From positions 1 to 64,000 of the forward strand of contig JADYZV010000009.1 in assembly GCA_020852965.1 (NCBI GenBank): 64,000 bases of DNA. The letters are read 5' to 3'. A program made the position numbers and the translations under genes. This document shows positions 46,205-55,332 of this stretch, piece by piece; positions within the stretch are counted from its first letter, which is position 1; every line of letters starts with the position of its first letter. This DNA comes from Pirellulaceae bacterium. GTDB taxonomy: Bacteria > Planctomycetota > Planctomycetia > Pirellulales > Pirellulaceae. The notes under the pieces are model-generated. The model was not told where the DNA came from. It made no database searches and worked only from the letters and a program-made list of their open reading frames with translations.

Positions 46205-47773
46205 ATGAGAATGAGCTTCAAGAGCAAACCGACCGCAGCCGCGCTACTTGCAATAAGCAGTTTCGGAGCGACTCAACTGCTTGCCGATGACAGATTCGAT
46301 GGCAAATTCATTGTGCAGCCTTCACGCGCTAAGCCCGCAGCCGTGATTGCCGCCGTGCCGCAGCCGCCGCCACTCGAATTGGCCAGCGAGCAGGCCCCTA
46401 ACGCACGCCAACCGACGACGAACATCCCATCGCCGCAACCTGCCGCCACACTGGCACGCCCAGCTCCAGCCATGGCGAGCTCGACTTCCACTTTCCAGCC
46501 AGCGAGCAGCACTTCGTCGGGCGGTCTCCAATGGATCGCTCGAAGCCACCATCCTGAACCGCAGGCCAATCAGCAATCCGCCGGAGCGCTCGAGCTGGAT
46601 AACCCCAACTTTGTATCGCCGGAGCCCGCAGCAGCAGCGTCGCAGGTTCCAGCGCAGAGTTTTTCAGCGCAGAGTTTTTCAACGCAGAGCCTTCCATTGC
46701 CAACAGTTCCCAGCGATACCTCCGGTACCACGCCTGGCAAACCGTTTTCCTGGGCTAGCGAGCGGTCGCCCGCGGAGGAGGATCGCCAGTCGCCGCGCGC
46801 CGTTCGAGCTTCGCTGGTTTCGAGTCAAATCATTTTAGGACACCCTGCCACCGACGACGCGGAGCGCACGGTTGAATCGATTGACAACCCGCCCGGTTGG
46901 CAAGCCATCGGTGAAGAACTAAGTGGACGGCTTGAAAACTGCGAAGCGCTAATCAATCGCAAAGCCTACTTTTCCGCCCGTGAAGACGCCGAGGCGGCCA
47001 TGTTGTATTTGATGCGCGTATTGGACCTAATGTCCAACAGTTATCGCAGTGAACCGGCTTGGTACGCGGCCTCGAAAGCCATGAGCGAAGCCGAGGACTT
47101 TTCGACCACACAGCGGTTGACGTCCGACAGTGACTTTCTGCGGCGCGTCATACTGTCGCACGAAACACCCGTGTTGAAGGATGCGGATGCGGCAACCTTG
47201 GCTCCTTTGGCAGCCGCGCAGCACTATCGTCAATATGCTGAAAAAAAATTAATGGAAGCCGCACAAGGTCACCCCTGGGCCAGTGAAGTGGTCTATGCGC
47301 TGGGACGCAGCTATCAAGCGCAAGCCGATCTAGCCGAAGTCGGTTCACAGCAGAACCTGCGTTGGCGAGCCATCACCCTCTACCGAGGCGCGCGTGGTAT
47401 TGCTCCGAACAATGCGCTTGCAACCAATCAACTCGGGTTTGTGCTATTGCAGATGGACCGGCCAGCCGATGCGCGCGAAGCGCTCGTGGCCTCGATCAAC
47501 GTCAGCCCATCCTTGACCGCCTACGAGAACTTAGTCGAAGCCAGTCGCCGTATAGGAGACGTGGGGACCGCCAACTGGGCCATGCAGCAGTTGCATTCTG
47601 TCCGAAATTCGCCCGCAGCTGCGTCGGACACTCCAGCCTACGTCGAGCTCGACCCACGCACCTTTGCCGCAATGAGCCCCTATAGCGTTGGGCCCAGTCC
47701 CAATCGTCAAGCACAAAATGCATCCGGACAGCAGTTTCGCACGACTTCCTTTTCGCCCCCAGGCAACTACTAA
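46205..47773 (+). CDS. Secreted TPR protein with Pro/Ser/Gln-rich linker
   Basis: This protein has 522 residues from ATG 46205, chosen because it gives a signal peptide (about 1-25, ending LLADD) with GAGGA before it. Residues about 30-215 are Pro/Ala/Ser/Gln-rich with a short internal repeat (QSFSAQSFSTQS). From about 220 a helical region with TPR-like pairs runs to the end (for example LGRSYQAQADL, NNALATNQLGFVLLQ, SINVSPSLTAYENLV). The product is predicted to be periplasmic and its function is unknown. It lies 104 bases before the polysaccharide export gene, so both may belong to exopolysaccharide or envelope assembly. Confidence 0.75.
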   Translation: MRMSFKSKPTAAALLAISSFGATQLLADDRFDGKFIVQPSRAKPAAVIAAVPQPPPLELASEQAPNARQPTTNIPSPQPAATLARPAPAMASSTSTFQPASSTSSGGLQWIARSHHPEPQANQQSAGALELDNPNFVSPEPAAAASQVPAQSFSAQSFSTQSLPLPTVPSDTSGTTPGKPFSWASERSPAEEDRQSPRAVRASLVSSQIILGHPATDDAERTVESIDNPPGWQAIGEELSGRLENCEALINRKAYFSAREDAEAAMLYLMRVLDLMSNSYRSEPAWYAASKAMSEAEDFSTTQRLTSDSDFLRRVILSHETPVLKDADAATLAPLAAAQHYRQYAEKKLMEAAQGHPWASEVVYALGRSYQAQADLAEVGSQQNLRWRAITLYRGARGIAPNNALATNQLGFVLLQMDRPADAREALVASINVSPSLTAYENLVEASRRIGDVGTANWAMQQLHSVRNSPAAASDTPAYVELDPRTFAAMSPYSVGPSPNRQAQNASGQQFRTTSFSPPGNY

Positions 47774-47877
47774 GAAACCGTTGCCACGCGGGTCGCCCCT
47801 TAACTAGATTAGCGCTAGCGACTATGCCGTCTTCCGGCACATGCTTGGATGAACCGTTCGCCCGAATAGAATTAGCC

Positions 47878-49176
47878 ATGTCCAAATCAACACTTCGACG
47901 CATTCTCTTAGCCAGCCTCGCCGCTTGCTCGTTCGCCGACTCCGGCTTCGCACAACCGCCGAGCGTATCGAGAACGAGCAACGGTCCAGTCGTGATCGAT
48001 GTCACGCCCCAGGCACCGACGCCCCTGCAAGGCATACAGGCGGGCCATGTCAATCGCTGTGGCCTGAACGGTTGTAACCTGCCCACACAACCGCAGGTAA
48101 CAGCCGGTGCCTGCCAAGCCTGTACGGTCGGTATCGATTGCGCAGACAACTGCGCTGGGCATCGGCAAGACTGGCGCGACCTGCATCGCTACAACTTTCA
48201 ACCGCTGGCGCATGGCGAATACTTGGGGCCGATCCGCTTGCCAGCCACCACCGACTACCGCGTCCGTGTCGGCGATCAAATGCGATTCGTCTTTATTTTG
48301 TCGCGACAGGGGTTGGCCGATAGCTACACGCTTCAAGTCGGCGATGAACTGCAAATAGAATCGCTGACCGCAGCAGAAATCAAGCTGGGCGACGTGGTGC
48401 AGGGGAGGGGGGTTGCCATCCAGTCCGACGGCATGATCTACTTGCGACTGATTGGTCCCGTGCGCGCGGCCGGCCTAACCATCCCGCAACTGCGCCGCAA
48501 TTTGGAAGACACCTACAAAATTACGATTATCGATCCAGCCATCGATATCATTCCGATCAAAACGAACTCATTGCTGGAAGAAATTCGTTCTGCGGTCGTC
48601 GCCCGAGTCGGGCTGGGCGGTCAGAGCTTCAATGACCGCGTTCATCCAGATGGTACGCTACGACTACCGAAGCTTGGTCCAATCTGCGTCCAAGGCATGA
48701 CACTCGACGAAATCAAGCGTGAAGTCAATTTGCGTTACCGCGAAATCGTTTCGGGACTCGAGGTCGAACCGATCTTAGATGTCGAGGCGCAGCACTTCGT
48801 GTTCGTGTATGGACAGGTCGGCCAGGCGGGACGCTTTGAATTGCTCGGACCTACCTCGGTCACGCAGGCTTTGGCCATGGCTCAAGGTGCGGTTCCGGGT
48901 GCTAACACGCGCGAGATCGTGATCTTTCGTCGCGCTGAGGATTGGCGACTGTTGGCCACGCGCGTCGATCTACGAGGTGCCCACCTGGGCAAAGTCCCCA
49001 CACCGGCCGACGAAATATGGTTGCGTGACGGTGATCTGATCATCGTTCCTCCAACCCCGATCGCCCGCTTCGACAACTTCGTTTCGCAGGTCTTCACGCA
49101 AGGCCTCTACGGCGTCTTCCCGTTTGCTCAAGTCGGATCGGGTCTCACCGTGGGGTCTGGCGGCGTTAACCGCTAA
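47878..49176 (+). CDS. Polysaccharide export lipoprotein (Wza-type, SLBB domains)
   Basis: This protein has 432 residues from ATG 47878. The N-terminus LLASLAAC fits a lipobox with C17 as lipidated residue, as in Wza. The region near 115-200 is a polysaccharide biosynthesis/export domain (YRVRVGDQMRFVF, LQVGDELQIESL). Two SLBB-like regions follow (LPKLGPICVQGMTLDEI and VFVYGQVGQAGRF). Wza family proteins form the outer-membrane pore for capsule or exopolysaccharide. No tyrosine kinase or polymerase gene is visible here, so the cluster is incomplete. The start could also be the ATG at 47824, but this would bury the signal. Confidence 0.88.
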   Translation: MSKSTLRRILLASLAACSFADSGFAQPPSVSRTSNGPVVIDVTPQAPTPLQGIQAGHVNRCGLNGCNLPTQPQVTAGACQACTVGIDCADNCAGHRQDWRDLHRYNFQPLAHGEYLGPIRLPATTDYRVRVGDQMRFVFILSRQGLADSYTLQVGDELQIESLTAAEIKLGDVVQGRGVAIQSDGMIYLRLIGPVRAAGLTIPQLRRNLEDTYKITIIDPAIDIIPIKTNSLLEEIRSAVVARVGLGGQSFNDRVHPDGTLRLPKLGPICVQGMTLDEIKREVNLRYREIVSGLEVEPILDVEAQHFVFVYGQVGQAGRFELLGPTSVTQALAMAQGAVPGANTREIVIFRRAEDWRLLATRVDLRGAHLGKVPTPADEIWLRDGDLIIVPPTPIARFDNFVSQVFTQGLYGVFPFAQVGSGLTVGSGGVNR

Positions 49177-49260
49177 AGCAGTTTTCCGCCTCCGTGCATG
49201 AAGCTGGCGTAGCCTTGGTCGATTTATTCACAACGAGTTCAGCCTCGGTTGCGCCCTGAA

Positions 49261-49478
49261 GTAGGCTCGTAACGAGTACCGCGAGTTACGGCACGCGCAG
49301 CGCGTGCGGATCGACCCGCAATCGTGTTCCCCCGTGTTCGCGTCAGCACATTTTGTCCACTGTCAAGTTTGGTGTAACAACAACCGTTGTCCACCGTTGG
49401 GTCGTTATTCATTGAGACGTGGAAGCGCGGCACCATGATCACTTGCTTCGGCCTGCCGTAACTCGCGGTACTCGTTTT
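49261..49478. repeat. Pair of inverted R4 copies bracketing 160 bases
   Basis: The left R4 copy at 49261-49294 (core CTCGTAACGAGTACCGCGAG) and a reversed copy at 49453-49478 (core CCGTAACTCGCGGTACTCGT) enclose about 160 bases. They lie between the convergent polysaccharide export and TadE genes. The gap has no other feature. Confidence 0.75.
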
Positions 49479-49481
49479 AGA

Positions 49482-49922
49482 CTACGTTCCCGTTGAAGTC
49501 GCTGCACCCAATAGATCAGCGGGCAAGACCGACTCCCCCTTGATGTTCGATCCCGATATCGTTCCGTGCAGACCAAAACCAACACTGCTGAAGGGAATAC
49601 TGATCGTTACCTTGACTGGCTCCAAATCGACATCAATATCGCTCTTGAGCGCAGGATCAAATGCAATGGAGTAACCCGAGATATTGGCTTCTGCTAGCGA
49701 TAAATCGATGAAGTCGATAGCGTCCTGTTGAGTCTTTTCGCCCAGAGCGTAAATGCGGCACCCCACCATGCTCGCTTCCTGCAAAGCGTGCTGGACCGAG
49801 AACGCGCGGGCCACTTCGATGGTCCCAAACACGATCAGGACCACTGGCGGGAGCATCACCGCAAACTCCACCGCCGCTACGGCAGATCGCCACGTCGATT
49901 TCAATTTCCTGGATCGCATCAT
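49482..49922 (-). CDS. TadE-like pseudopilin
   Basis: This 146-residue protein starts with a short positive segment and one hydrophobic helix (AVEFAVMLPPVVLIVFGTIE), the TadE pattern, including the Glu five residues into the mature part. TadE-like proteins are minor pseudopilins of the tight-adherence (Tad/Flp) pilus. It is the last of three such genes, four bases after the TadG-like gene. No TadA ATPase, TadB/C or RcpA secretin is in the window. Confidence 0.85.
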   Translation of the reverse strand: MMRSRKLKSTWRSAVAAVEFAVMLPPVVLIVFGTIEVARAFSVQHALQEASMVGCRIYALGEKTQQDAIDFIDLSLAEANISGYSIAFDPALKSDIDVDLEPVKVTISIPFSSVGFGLHGTISGSNIKGESVLPADLLGAATSTGT

Positions 49923-49926
49923 CTAA

Positions 49927-51111
49927 CTATTTCACTATCGTTGTACGAGATATCTCATTGGCGACATTGCGAAAGGCGTCGGAGAGCAAGGTCGTCAGAT
50001 CGCCACCGCCACTGCCGGTTGCATCGAAGTGTTTACCGCGAGCAGCCCCAGCAATCTGTGTCATCAAGCTGACGTCTGCCGAGTCCCCCAGGCTAATCGT
50101 GTAGATCGCTACCCGATTGAGTGCCGCATAGTTGGCCATTTGTAGCGCATAGCCCGACGCATCACTCTCCGGCTTGTTGGCATAGCCATCGCTCATAAGC
50201 ACCATCACTTTGCTCGTCCCCGGCCGCGCCGCACCAATAAGGTAGTGAGCTCCATCGCGAATGGCCGCACCGATCGGCGTGCCTCCGCCGTACTTTCCTG
50301 CCAATAGCGACGTTGGGGCCAGTGGGACATTGCGTAAATAATTGAAATCGGTCGTCAATGGACCTTCGAGCACACCGACCCAATCGCTTGCGTAATCATA
50401 ACCAGCAGGGAATTGCGCTGCGGGTGTGGCTGTATAAACCACTCCCGTATGTCCCTGGGAAGCTGGATCGTACGTTCCCTTGCGCACGCCATAACCCATG
50501 ACTCCAATCCGGTCTTCGTTGGCCGATTGCTCCATGACGTTGACGAATACGGGGGCCGCATTCTGCAAGGCTTCGATCCGCCCCTGATCCCACATCGAAC
50601 TCGATAGGTCCAGGACCATGATGATCTCGAGCTTAGCCTCGCCAGCTACGGCTACCGACTGGCGTGGGATCGAAAAACTGGTCTGCCCAAAAATCTGCGC
50701 GAAGATAAACGGTTCGTTGCTTTGCGTGGCATACACACTGATGGCGTCGCGACTAGCTGCTTGTGCATCGAAAGTTTGCGTACTGGAGTCCCAACCACCG
50801 ACGTCGACCGAAATCGCATCGGTGGGAACGGTGACCAGAAAGCCAACGCGATTGCGGGCCACGAAGTCACGCGCCGCCGCCTGGGCGGCGTCTACATCGG
50901 TCGGATCTTGCTTGAGCTGCAAACTACCCGCCAGGGCACCTGCGTCCACGGCGGTCTGCAGTTGGCTGCGCACCAGTTGCATGCGGCCGAAGTCCACCGC
51001 AAAAGCGGCAACTCCCAATATGACCACCAGCAGCAGCACTACCAGCACCAACGTGGCACCGCAGCGTTGATCGCTGCGCCCGCATTTCCTTAGGCTCTTC
51101 AAGCTCGTCAT
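49927..51111 (-). CDS. TadG-like protein with von Willebrand A domain
   Basis: This 394-residue protein has an N-terminal TadG-type helix (TLVLVVLLLVVILGVAAFAV) and the FGRMQLVRSQLQTAVDAGAL segment. A von Willebrand A domain covers about residues 165-385. Its metal-site start is DLSSSM, followed later by LMSDGYANKP, and the end of the domain follows. The protein should be anchored in the inner membrane with most mass outside. It lies between two TadE genes, which places it in pilus assembly or adhesion. The domain makes it larger than a plain TadG. Confidence 0.88.
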   Translation of the reverse strand: MTSLKSLRKCGRSDQRCGATLVLVVLLLVVILGVAAFAVDFGRMQLVRSQLQTAVDAGALAGSLQLKQDPTDVDAAQAAARDFVARNRVGFLVTVPTDAISVDVGGWDSSTQTFDAQAASRDAISVYATQSNEPFIFAQIFGQTSFSIPRQSVAVAGEAKLEIIMVLDLSSSMWDQGRIEALQNAAPVFVNVMEQSANEDRIGVMGYGVRKGTYDPASQGHTGVVYTATPAAQFPAGYDYASDWVGVLEGPLTTDFNYLRNVPLAPTSLLAGKYGGGTPIGAAIRDGAHYLIGAARPGTSKVMVLMSDGYANKPESDASGYALQMANYAALNRVAIYTISLGDSADVSLMTQIAGAARGKHFDATGSGGGDLTTLLSDAFRNVANEISRTTIVK

Positions 51112-51157
51112 GGGAGGTTCTCTCAGAATGTGATGACGGATTTCGCCCGAGCTGATC

Positions 51158-51613
51158 TCACTCAGGCTCTGCCTCGCGCGGCATTACGCACGAGGCGGTA
51201 TAGCTCATCCCCGCCAGGAATTTTGGAACGGGTAGCCAGGTGAAACTATCAAAGCTGGCCGTGACGCGAACCGTCACGGGGCTCCATTGCTCGGCCGTTT
51301 CGACCGAACTGGGAATCACTACGGTCGTATAGCTACCCACGCCCGATAGTGTCATTAAGTGCTGTACCTCGGCTTGGGCTGTCGTCGCCGTTTGGCCTTT
51401 GAGCGTCGCCGTGCGGCAACCGCAACGCGCCGCCTCCTCCATGGCTTGCACTACCATCATGCCTCGGCCAAATTCAATGCTTCCCATCACGATGAGAAAC
51501 AAGGGGATAGCCACCAGCGAAAATTCGACCGTCGCGGTTCCCAATCGCTGGGAGCGCGCTGCCCTGCCGCTGCGCAATAGCTGTCGGCGTCGAATTGACG
51601 AGGTGCGAAGCAT
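51158..51613 (-). CDS. TadE-like pseudopilin
   Basis: This 151-residue protein has a basic N-terminus and a hydrophobic segment (ATVEFSLVAIPLFLIVMGSI), with EF at the start of the helix in the TadE style. The body is mostly beta-like. It is the first of three co-directed genes, 46 bases before the TadG-like gene. A homologous small pseudopilin ends the group. The promoter is probably in the 430-base gap upstream. Confidence 0.85.
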   Translation of the reverse strand: MLRTSSIRRRQLLRSGRAARSQRLGTATVEFSLVAIPLFLIVMGSIEFGRGMMVVQAMEEAARCGCRTATLKGQTATTAQAEVQHLMTLSGVGSYTTVVIPSSVETAEQWSPVTVRVTASFDSFTWLPVPKFLAGMSYTASCVMPREAEPE

Positions 51614-52042
51614 GGCGGTGATTGATCTCCGAGATAAGTAAGTTGTTCTGAAATAATTGCTGCGGTGACGCTTAAACCCGGATTATCACGTGCTCCCCTG
51701 CGGGGGAGTCGCGACCGGTACCGACGTAGTTGCAACCCTAGCTTTGAAAGCCAGCCGAGGTTGTCTGCGGAATCGACGTCTTTCCGGCAAAACCGCAAAT
51801 CGTTGGCGAGTCTATCGAAAATAGGGAAGATGCCGATAAAAACGATTGGGGGTGCTTTCGGTCCCTGACATCCGTGCTCCGGCTTTGCCATCCGTGCTAG
51901 AATTCCTGAAGCGAATTCGCATAGCTGGCAAGGCCGGATAGTCGCTGACCGCTCGCTCGGTCAGTCGCGATAGCGTCGCCCCCTGAGGTCGACGCGCGGG
52001 TGCCGTACGAAAAGAAATATGGACCGGCCGAGCGGTCCACGA
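51614..52042. other. Intergenic region with hairpins between larE and the tad genes
   Basis: It holds CTGACCG-CTCGCT-CGGTCAG at 51945-51964, placed downstream of larE, and CTCCCC-TGCG-GGGGAG at 51693-51708. Neither has a T-run. No gene was seen. The promoter of the tad genes should be in its left part. Confidence 0.5.
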
Positions 52043-52879
52043 CTAAGTGCGAATTTGAAATACGGGATTCAAGCTGCCGCTGCGAAAGCCCTCTAAGTCG
52101 AGCGTTACGTAGCGAAAACCGAGCTGCTTTAGTTCGCGAACGACTCGAGTGCGAAACTCGGCAGAGGCCAGTCGTTCGATGGATGCGGCGGGAACTTCGA
52201 GTCGCGCGACTTCATCAGCATGAAGTCGCACACGAAACTCGCCCCAACCCAATTCGCGCAAGAGCTGTTCCGCGCGCTCGATGCGTTCCAGCCGCTCGCT
52301 GGTAACCGCCACGCCATAGGCGATGCGCGACGCCAAACAGGGACTCGCCGGCTTGTCCGCCACGTCCAAATGCCAATAGCGAGCCAACTGGCGCACTTGG
52401 GCTTTGGCGATCGCTAGCTCCGCCAACGGAGCTTGTACGCTGGCTTCAGCCGCCGCCTCTAATCCCGGCCGGTAATCCCCCAAGTCATCGTGATTCGTCC
52501 CAGAAAGAATTTGATAGTCGGGAAAGCTCGCCGAGATGGCGGCATACAATCGGCTCTTGCAGAAGTAGCAGCGACGCACGTCGTTTTGCTGATAGGCAGG
52601 ATCGCTCAACTCGTGCGGCTCAACCCAATGATGCTCGATACCTAGCGCCGCAGCCAAATCACTCGCATCGCGACGCTCCACGGCTGAGACGCTGTCGCTA
52701 CGAGCGGTCACGGAAATCGCAGGCCAACCACTGAGCGCAGCCGCCTGGGCCACCACGGCGCTATCGACACCGCCGCTAAGGGCTACCGCATAGGGACGAC
52801 CCGCCACACGATGCTCAGCCAACCACTCGAGCAACCGCTCGGCGAGCAGCGCGACTTGCGAGGCATTGGCGTCAGGCAC
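52043..52879 (-). CDS. larE: ATP-dependent sacrificial sulfur transferase LarE
   Basis: This protein has 278 residues from GTG 52879. I chose that start because it begins one base past the stop of the upstream gene, has CGGAGAG just before it and gives the usual length. An in-frame ATG at 53044 would overlap the neighbour by 164 bases. The PP-loop motif SGGVDSAVV lies near residue 35. Cysteines occur in RRCYFCKSRLY and in ASPCLASRI, the latter being the usual site of the sulfur-donating cysteine. LarE makes the nickel-pincer nucleotide of lactate racemase. No larA, larB or larC is in the window. It forms an operon with the DUF4912 gene. Confidence 0.93.
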   Translation of the reverse strand: MPDANASQVALLAERLLEWLAEHRVAGRPYAVALSGGVDSAVVAQAAALSGWPAISVTARSDSVSAVERRDASDLAAALGIEHHWVEPHELSDPAYQQNDVRRCYFCKSRLYAAISASFPDYQILSGTNHDDLGDYRPGLEAAAEASVQAPLAELAIAKAQVRQLARYWHLDVADKPASPCLASRIAYGVAVTSERLERIERAEQLLRELGWGEFRVRLHADEVARLEVPAASIERLASAEFRTRVVRELKQLGFRYVTLDLEGFRSGSLNPVFQIRT

Positions 52880-52880
52880 T

Positions 52881-54539
52881 CTACTCTCCGGTATCCTGTT
52901 CCGATTCAAGCGGTTCCATAATCTTCGTATTGCGTTCGACGGCCACGACGATCGTGCGTTGTTGGCTACCGTCGCGTGAACAGGCCACCGCCGGTAACAC
53001 TTGACGCCGATCGGGGAACGGGACGCGCAAGGCGAACGTGCCATCGGATCGAAGCGCTACCGGTTCACCGTTGAGCGTCAAATATCCGTCGGTAACGGTC
53101 GAGCCGTAAACAACTAATTCAACCTCCATGTCAAAATGAAAACCACCCCGATTTCGAAAGGGACTGTCAGCTCCGGCACCAAGCTTCGCCAATGGAGGAG
53201 CTCCCAAAGTTCGCCTGAGACGATCTTCGAGCATCTCTTTCAGCTCGCCCGTCTCGAGTTCGCCATCGTAGCCGCCGCTGACGGCATAGAGTCTTTCACT
53301 CTCAGCACCCAAATCGGACCAATGCTCATCCACGGCATCGGGCGAACCTGCCCCTAGCGTTTTGACAATGTTGCTCTTGGCAATCACGTGAAAACGACCA
53401 CTGAGGGACAAGTAGCCGATCAGCACTCGAAAGCTGGCCGGTTCGCCGCTCCATTCGATGTACCAATTGCGCAGTCCACCATGAATCTCAATATCGCGTT
53501 CGATGGTTTCCGACGTATTGGTCGTGCCGGTATCGTCCATGCGAATCAACCGCAAGATCGGCTTGGCACCATGCCACTGTTCCATCATGGCCGACTTGGC
53601 GCGCTCAACCGCTTGTCGCGTGACATCCCAAGTGGCATGCATCCAATGCGCGTCGCGCACGAACAGCGCGATACGGTCCTTGCGCGGTTCGCTCTCCCAA
53701 ATCGGCTCGATCGCACCGGGTGGACGAATCAAAGTCGGTCGGAAAGCTAGATCTTTGTCCGATTGACGCTGCTCCTGCAGTTCGCGGATGCGTTTGAGCA
53801 CTTTCGGATCTGTCGGGGGCGGAAGCGGCTTGCTCTTGACGGACCCTTTGGCTGAGGATGTTTTCGCCGTTGACGCTTTACTTGTCGATGCTTTTGCTTT
53901 CTCGCCCTTGCTCGGCAGCGCATCGGTCGTAGCACGCGCCGCCGATTTCGCCACTGTCTTCAGCGGAATCTTCTTCGGTGACTTCTTCGGCGACTGCGCT
54001 GGCAAAGTGCTCTGTGCTTTTGAAGAACCACCTTTAGCCGTCGAGTTGCGCGACGATTTACTAGAGATGGCATGACCATTGACCGGTTTTTTTCCATTGG
54101 CCAGCTTGCCTGTTGCCTGCTTGCCCAATGCTTGTTTGCCAGCCGAAGACTGGCCGTTAGTTGGTTTACCAGCCGCCAACTTGGATTTGGTCCGTTTTCC
54201 GCTTGCGGCTTTGGTAGCCGTTACTTTGATCGACGATGTTTTCGAGGTGGAGGATTTCGATTTGGCGGCAACTTTACCTTTACTGGCACCCTCAAACTTG
54301 GTCGATTTGGTCTTGCTGCTAGTCTGAGCATGACCATTGCTACTCTTCTTCCTGGTCACCTTGGGGGGCTTTGGGGTTTTAGCCGCTTTGGATGCTCGAG
54401 CAACCGCGACTACCAAATCATCCTTCCTCATCGAGCCACTGACGGACACCCCAAGCCGCTTAGCCATTTCTGCCAAATCTGCTTTAGTGTGCGATTTTAG
54501 GTCGGCTGTGGTAATCACTTGGGGGAACTCCGAAAACAA
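52881..54539 (-). CDS. SAP/Rho-N-like, lysine-rich and DUF4912-domain protein
   Basis: This 552-residue protein has three parts. The first 45 residues look like a SAP or Rho N-terminal fold (TTADLKSHTKADLAEMAKRLG). Residues about 50-240 are made of Lys, Ser, Ala, Thr and Gly, like a histone H1 tail. From about 265 comes DUF4912 (RIALFVRDAHWMHATWDVT, then RNWYIEWSGEPASFRVLIGY), followed by an acidic/beta-rich tail. The basic tail suggests DNA or nucleoid binding. The role of DUF4912 is not known. It is translationally coupled to larE, which starts one base after its stop. Confidence 0.8.
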   Translation of the reverse strand: MFSEFPQVITTADLKSHTKADLAEMAKRLGVSVSGSMRKDDLVVAVARASKAAKTPKPPKVTRKKSSNGHAQTSSKTKSTKFEGASKGKVAAKSKSSTSKTSSIKVTATKAASGKRTKSKLAAGKPTNGQSSAGKQALGKQATGKLANGKKPVNGHAISSKSSRNSTAKGGSSKAQSTLPAQSPKKSPKKIPLKTVAKSAARATTDALPSKGEKAKASTSKASTAKTSSAKGSVKSKPLPPPTDPKVLKRIRELQEQRQSDKDLAFRPTLIRPPGAIEPIWESEPRKDRIALFVRDAHWMHATWDVTRQAVERAKSAMMEQWHGAKPILRLIRMDDTGTTNTSETIERDIEIHGGLRNWYIEWSGEPASFRVLIGYLSLSGRFHVIAKSNIVKTLGAGSPDAVDEHWSDLGAESERLYAVSGGYDGELETGELKEMLEDRLRRTLGAPPLAKLGAGADSPFRNRGGFHFDMEVELVVYGSTVTDGYLTLNGEPVALRSDGTFALRVPFPDRRQVLPAVACSRDGSQQRTIVVAVERNTKIMEPLESEQDTGE

Positions 54540-55050
54540 ATTTTAGGCCAAACAGGTCCACAACGCGTGGTGACTGGCCGCAGGCAGGTTATAAAGGTGG
54601 CTAACTGGCTTCGTCCTACGATGCGGCTGCCGGTCGAAGGCTGTCAGAACCTATCGGGGGGGGGGAGACTTACACGCACCACCGCGATTACGGTCTCCAC
54701 AGCCACCTTTAAATAGTATGTCCAACCCGAAGCAATTTTTCCAGCCTGTGAACATCTGTACACAACATTAAATTAGCAATAATGCAGTCAAAAGCAGGGT
54801 CCTGCGCCGCCAACTGAAACTAAGGTGGCATTCGCCCCCATTAAAAACAGAGGTTTGACTCAACTGCAAACGGATTGCGTAAAACCAAGTTAATTCACAC
54901 TGTTTAGATTCGATTCAAATCCACGTCCCTGCTGACGCTGCAGGTTATGAATAAACCGGGTAAAACAGCAATTTATCCGGCGGCAATCGGGCGGCGGAAG
55001 AATAGTGCCTGCTGTTTTCCCAATGCGCTCACCGAAATAAGGAGCTAGCC
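54540..55050. other. Intergenic region before the ATP synthase operon
   Basis: This gap of about 510 bases holds a run of ten G (54656-54665). An inverted repeat brackets the run: TAAAGGTGGCT at 54592-54602 and AGCCACCTTTA at 54701-54711. A possible promoter is at 54855. The promoter of the minus-strand DUF4912 gene is also here. Confidence 0.55.
54855..54884 (+). promoter_or_regulatory. Possible sigma-70-type promoter of the atp operon
   Basis: TTGACT at 54855 and GTAAAA at 54879 are spaced 18 bases apart, upstream of the first small membrane gene. The -10 is only loosely like TATAAT. The prediction is unsupported by other evidence. Confidence 0.25.
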
Positions 55051-55080
55051 CTGAAGCCCCAAGGCACCTTCGACCAAGCC

Positions 55081-55332
55081 ATGCAATGGCTTTCACGAAC
55101 TATCGCCGTCGTCATCGTCATGGTGGGTCCCGGTCTCGTCGGTGCTGCCCTAGATCGGCACTGGGGGAGTTCATTTTGGACACCGGCTGGGTTCCTACTA
55201 GGGATGGCCCTTGCAACCACAGCCCTCGTTGCCCTCGCGCAAAAGCTGGCACCACCAGGGCGTGGCAAACCACTCCCCTTCGACAATGACGATGACGATG
55301 AACCGCCAGCGAGTGACGAGCCCAAAATGTAG
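55081..55332 (+). CDS. AtpI/AtpQ-like small membrane protein
   Basis: This 83-residue protein from ATG 55081 has two hydrophobic helices (TIAVVIVMVGPGLVGAA and PAGFLLGMALATTALVALAQ) and an acidic C-terminus (DNDDDDEPPASDEP). Small two-helix proteins of this kind precede F-type ATP synthase genes and help c-ring assembly or magnesium handling. A strong ribosome site AAGGAG lies at 55039, correctly spaced for an in-frame CTG at 55051 but 36 bases before the ATG. A non-canonical CTG start giving 93 residues is therefore possible. It is the first gene of the operon. Confidence 0.75.
   Translation: MQWLSRTIAVVIVMVGPGLVGAALDRHWGSSFWTPAGFLLGMALATTALVALAQKLAPPGRGKPLPFDNDDDDEPPASDEPKM

Noticed and set aside
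53388..54546. Several long frames opposite the DUF4912 gene
   Set aside because: They are shadows of the low-complexity lysine/serine/alanine coding sequence on the other strand.
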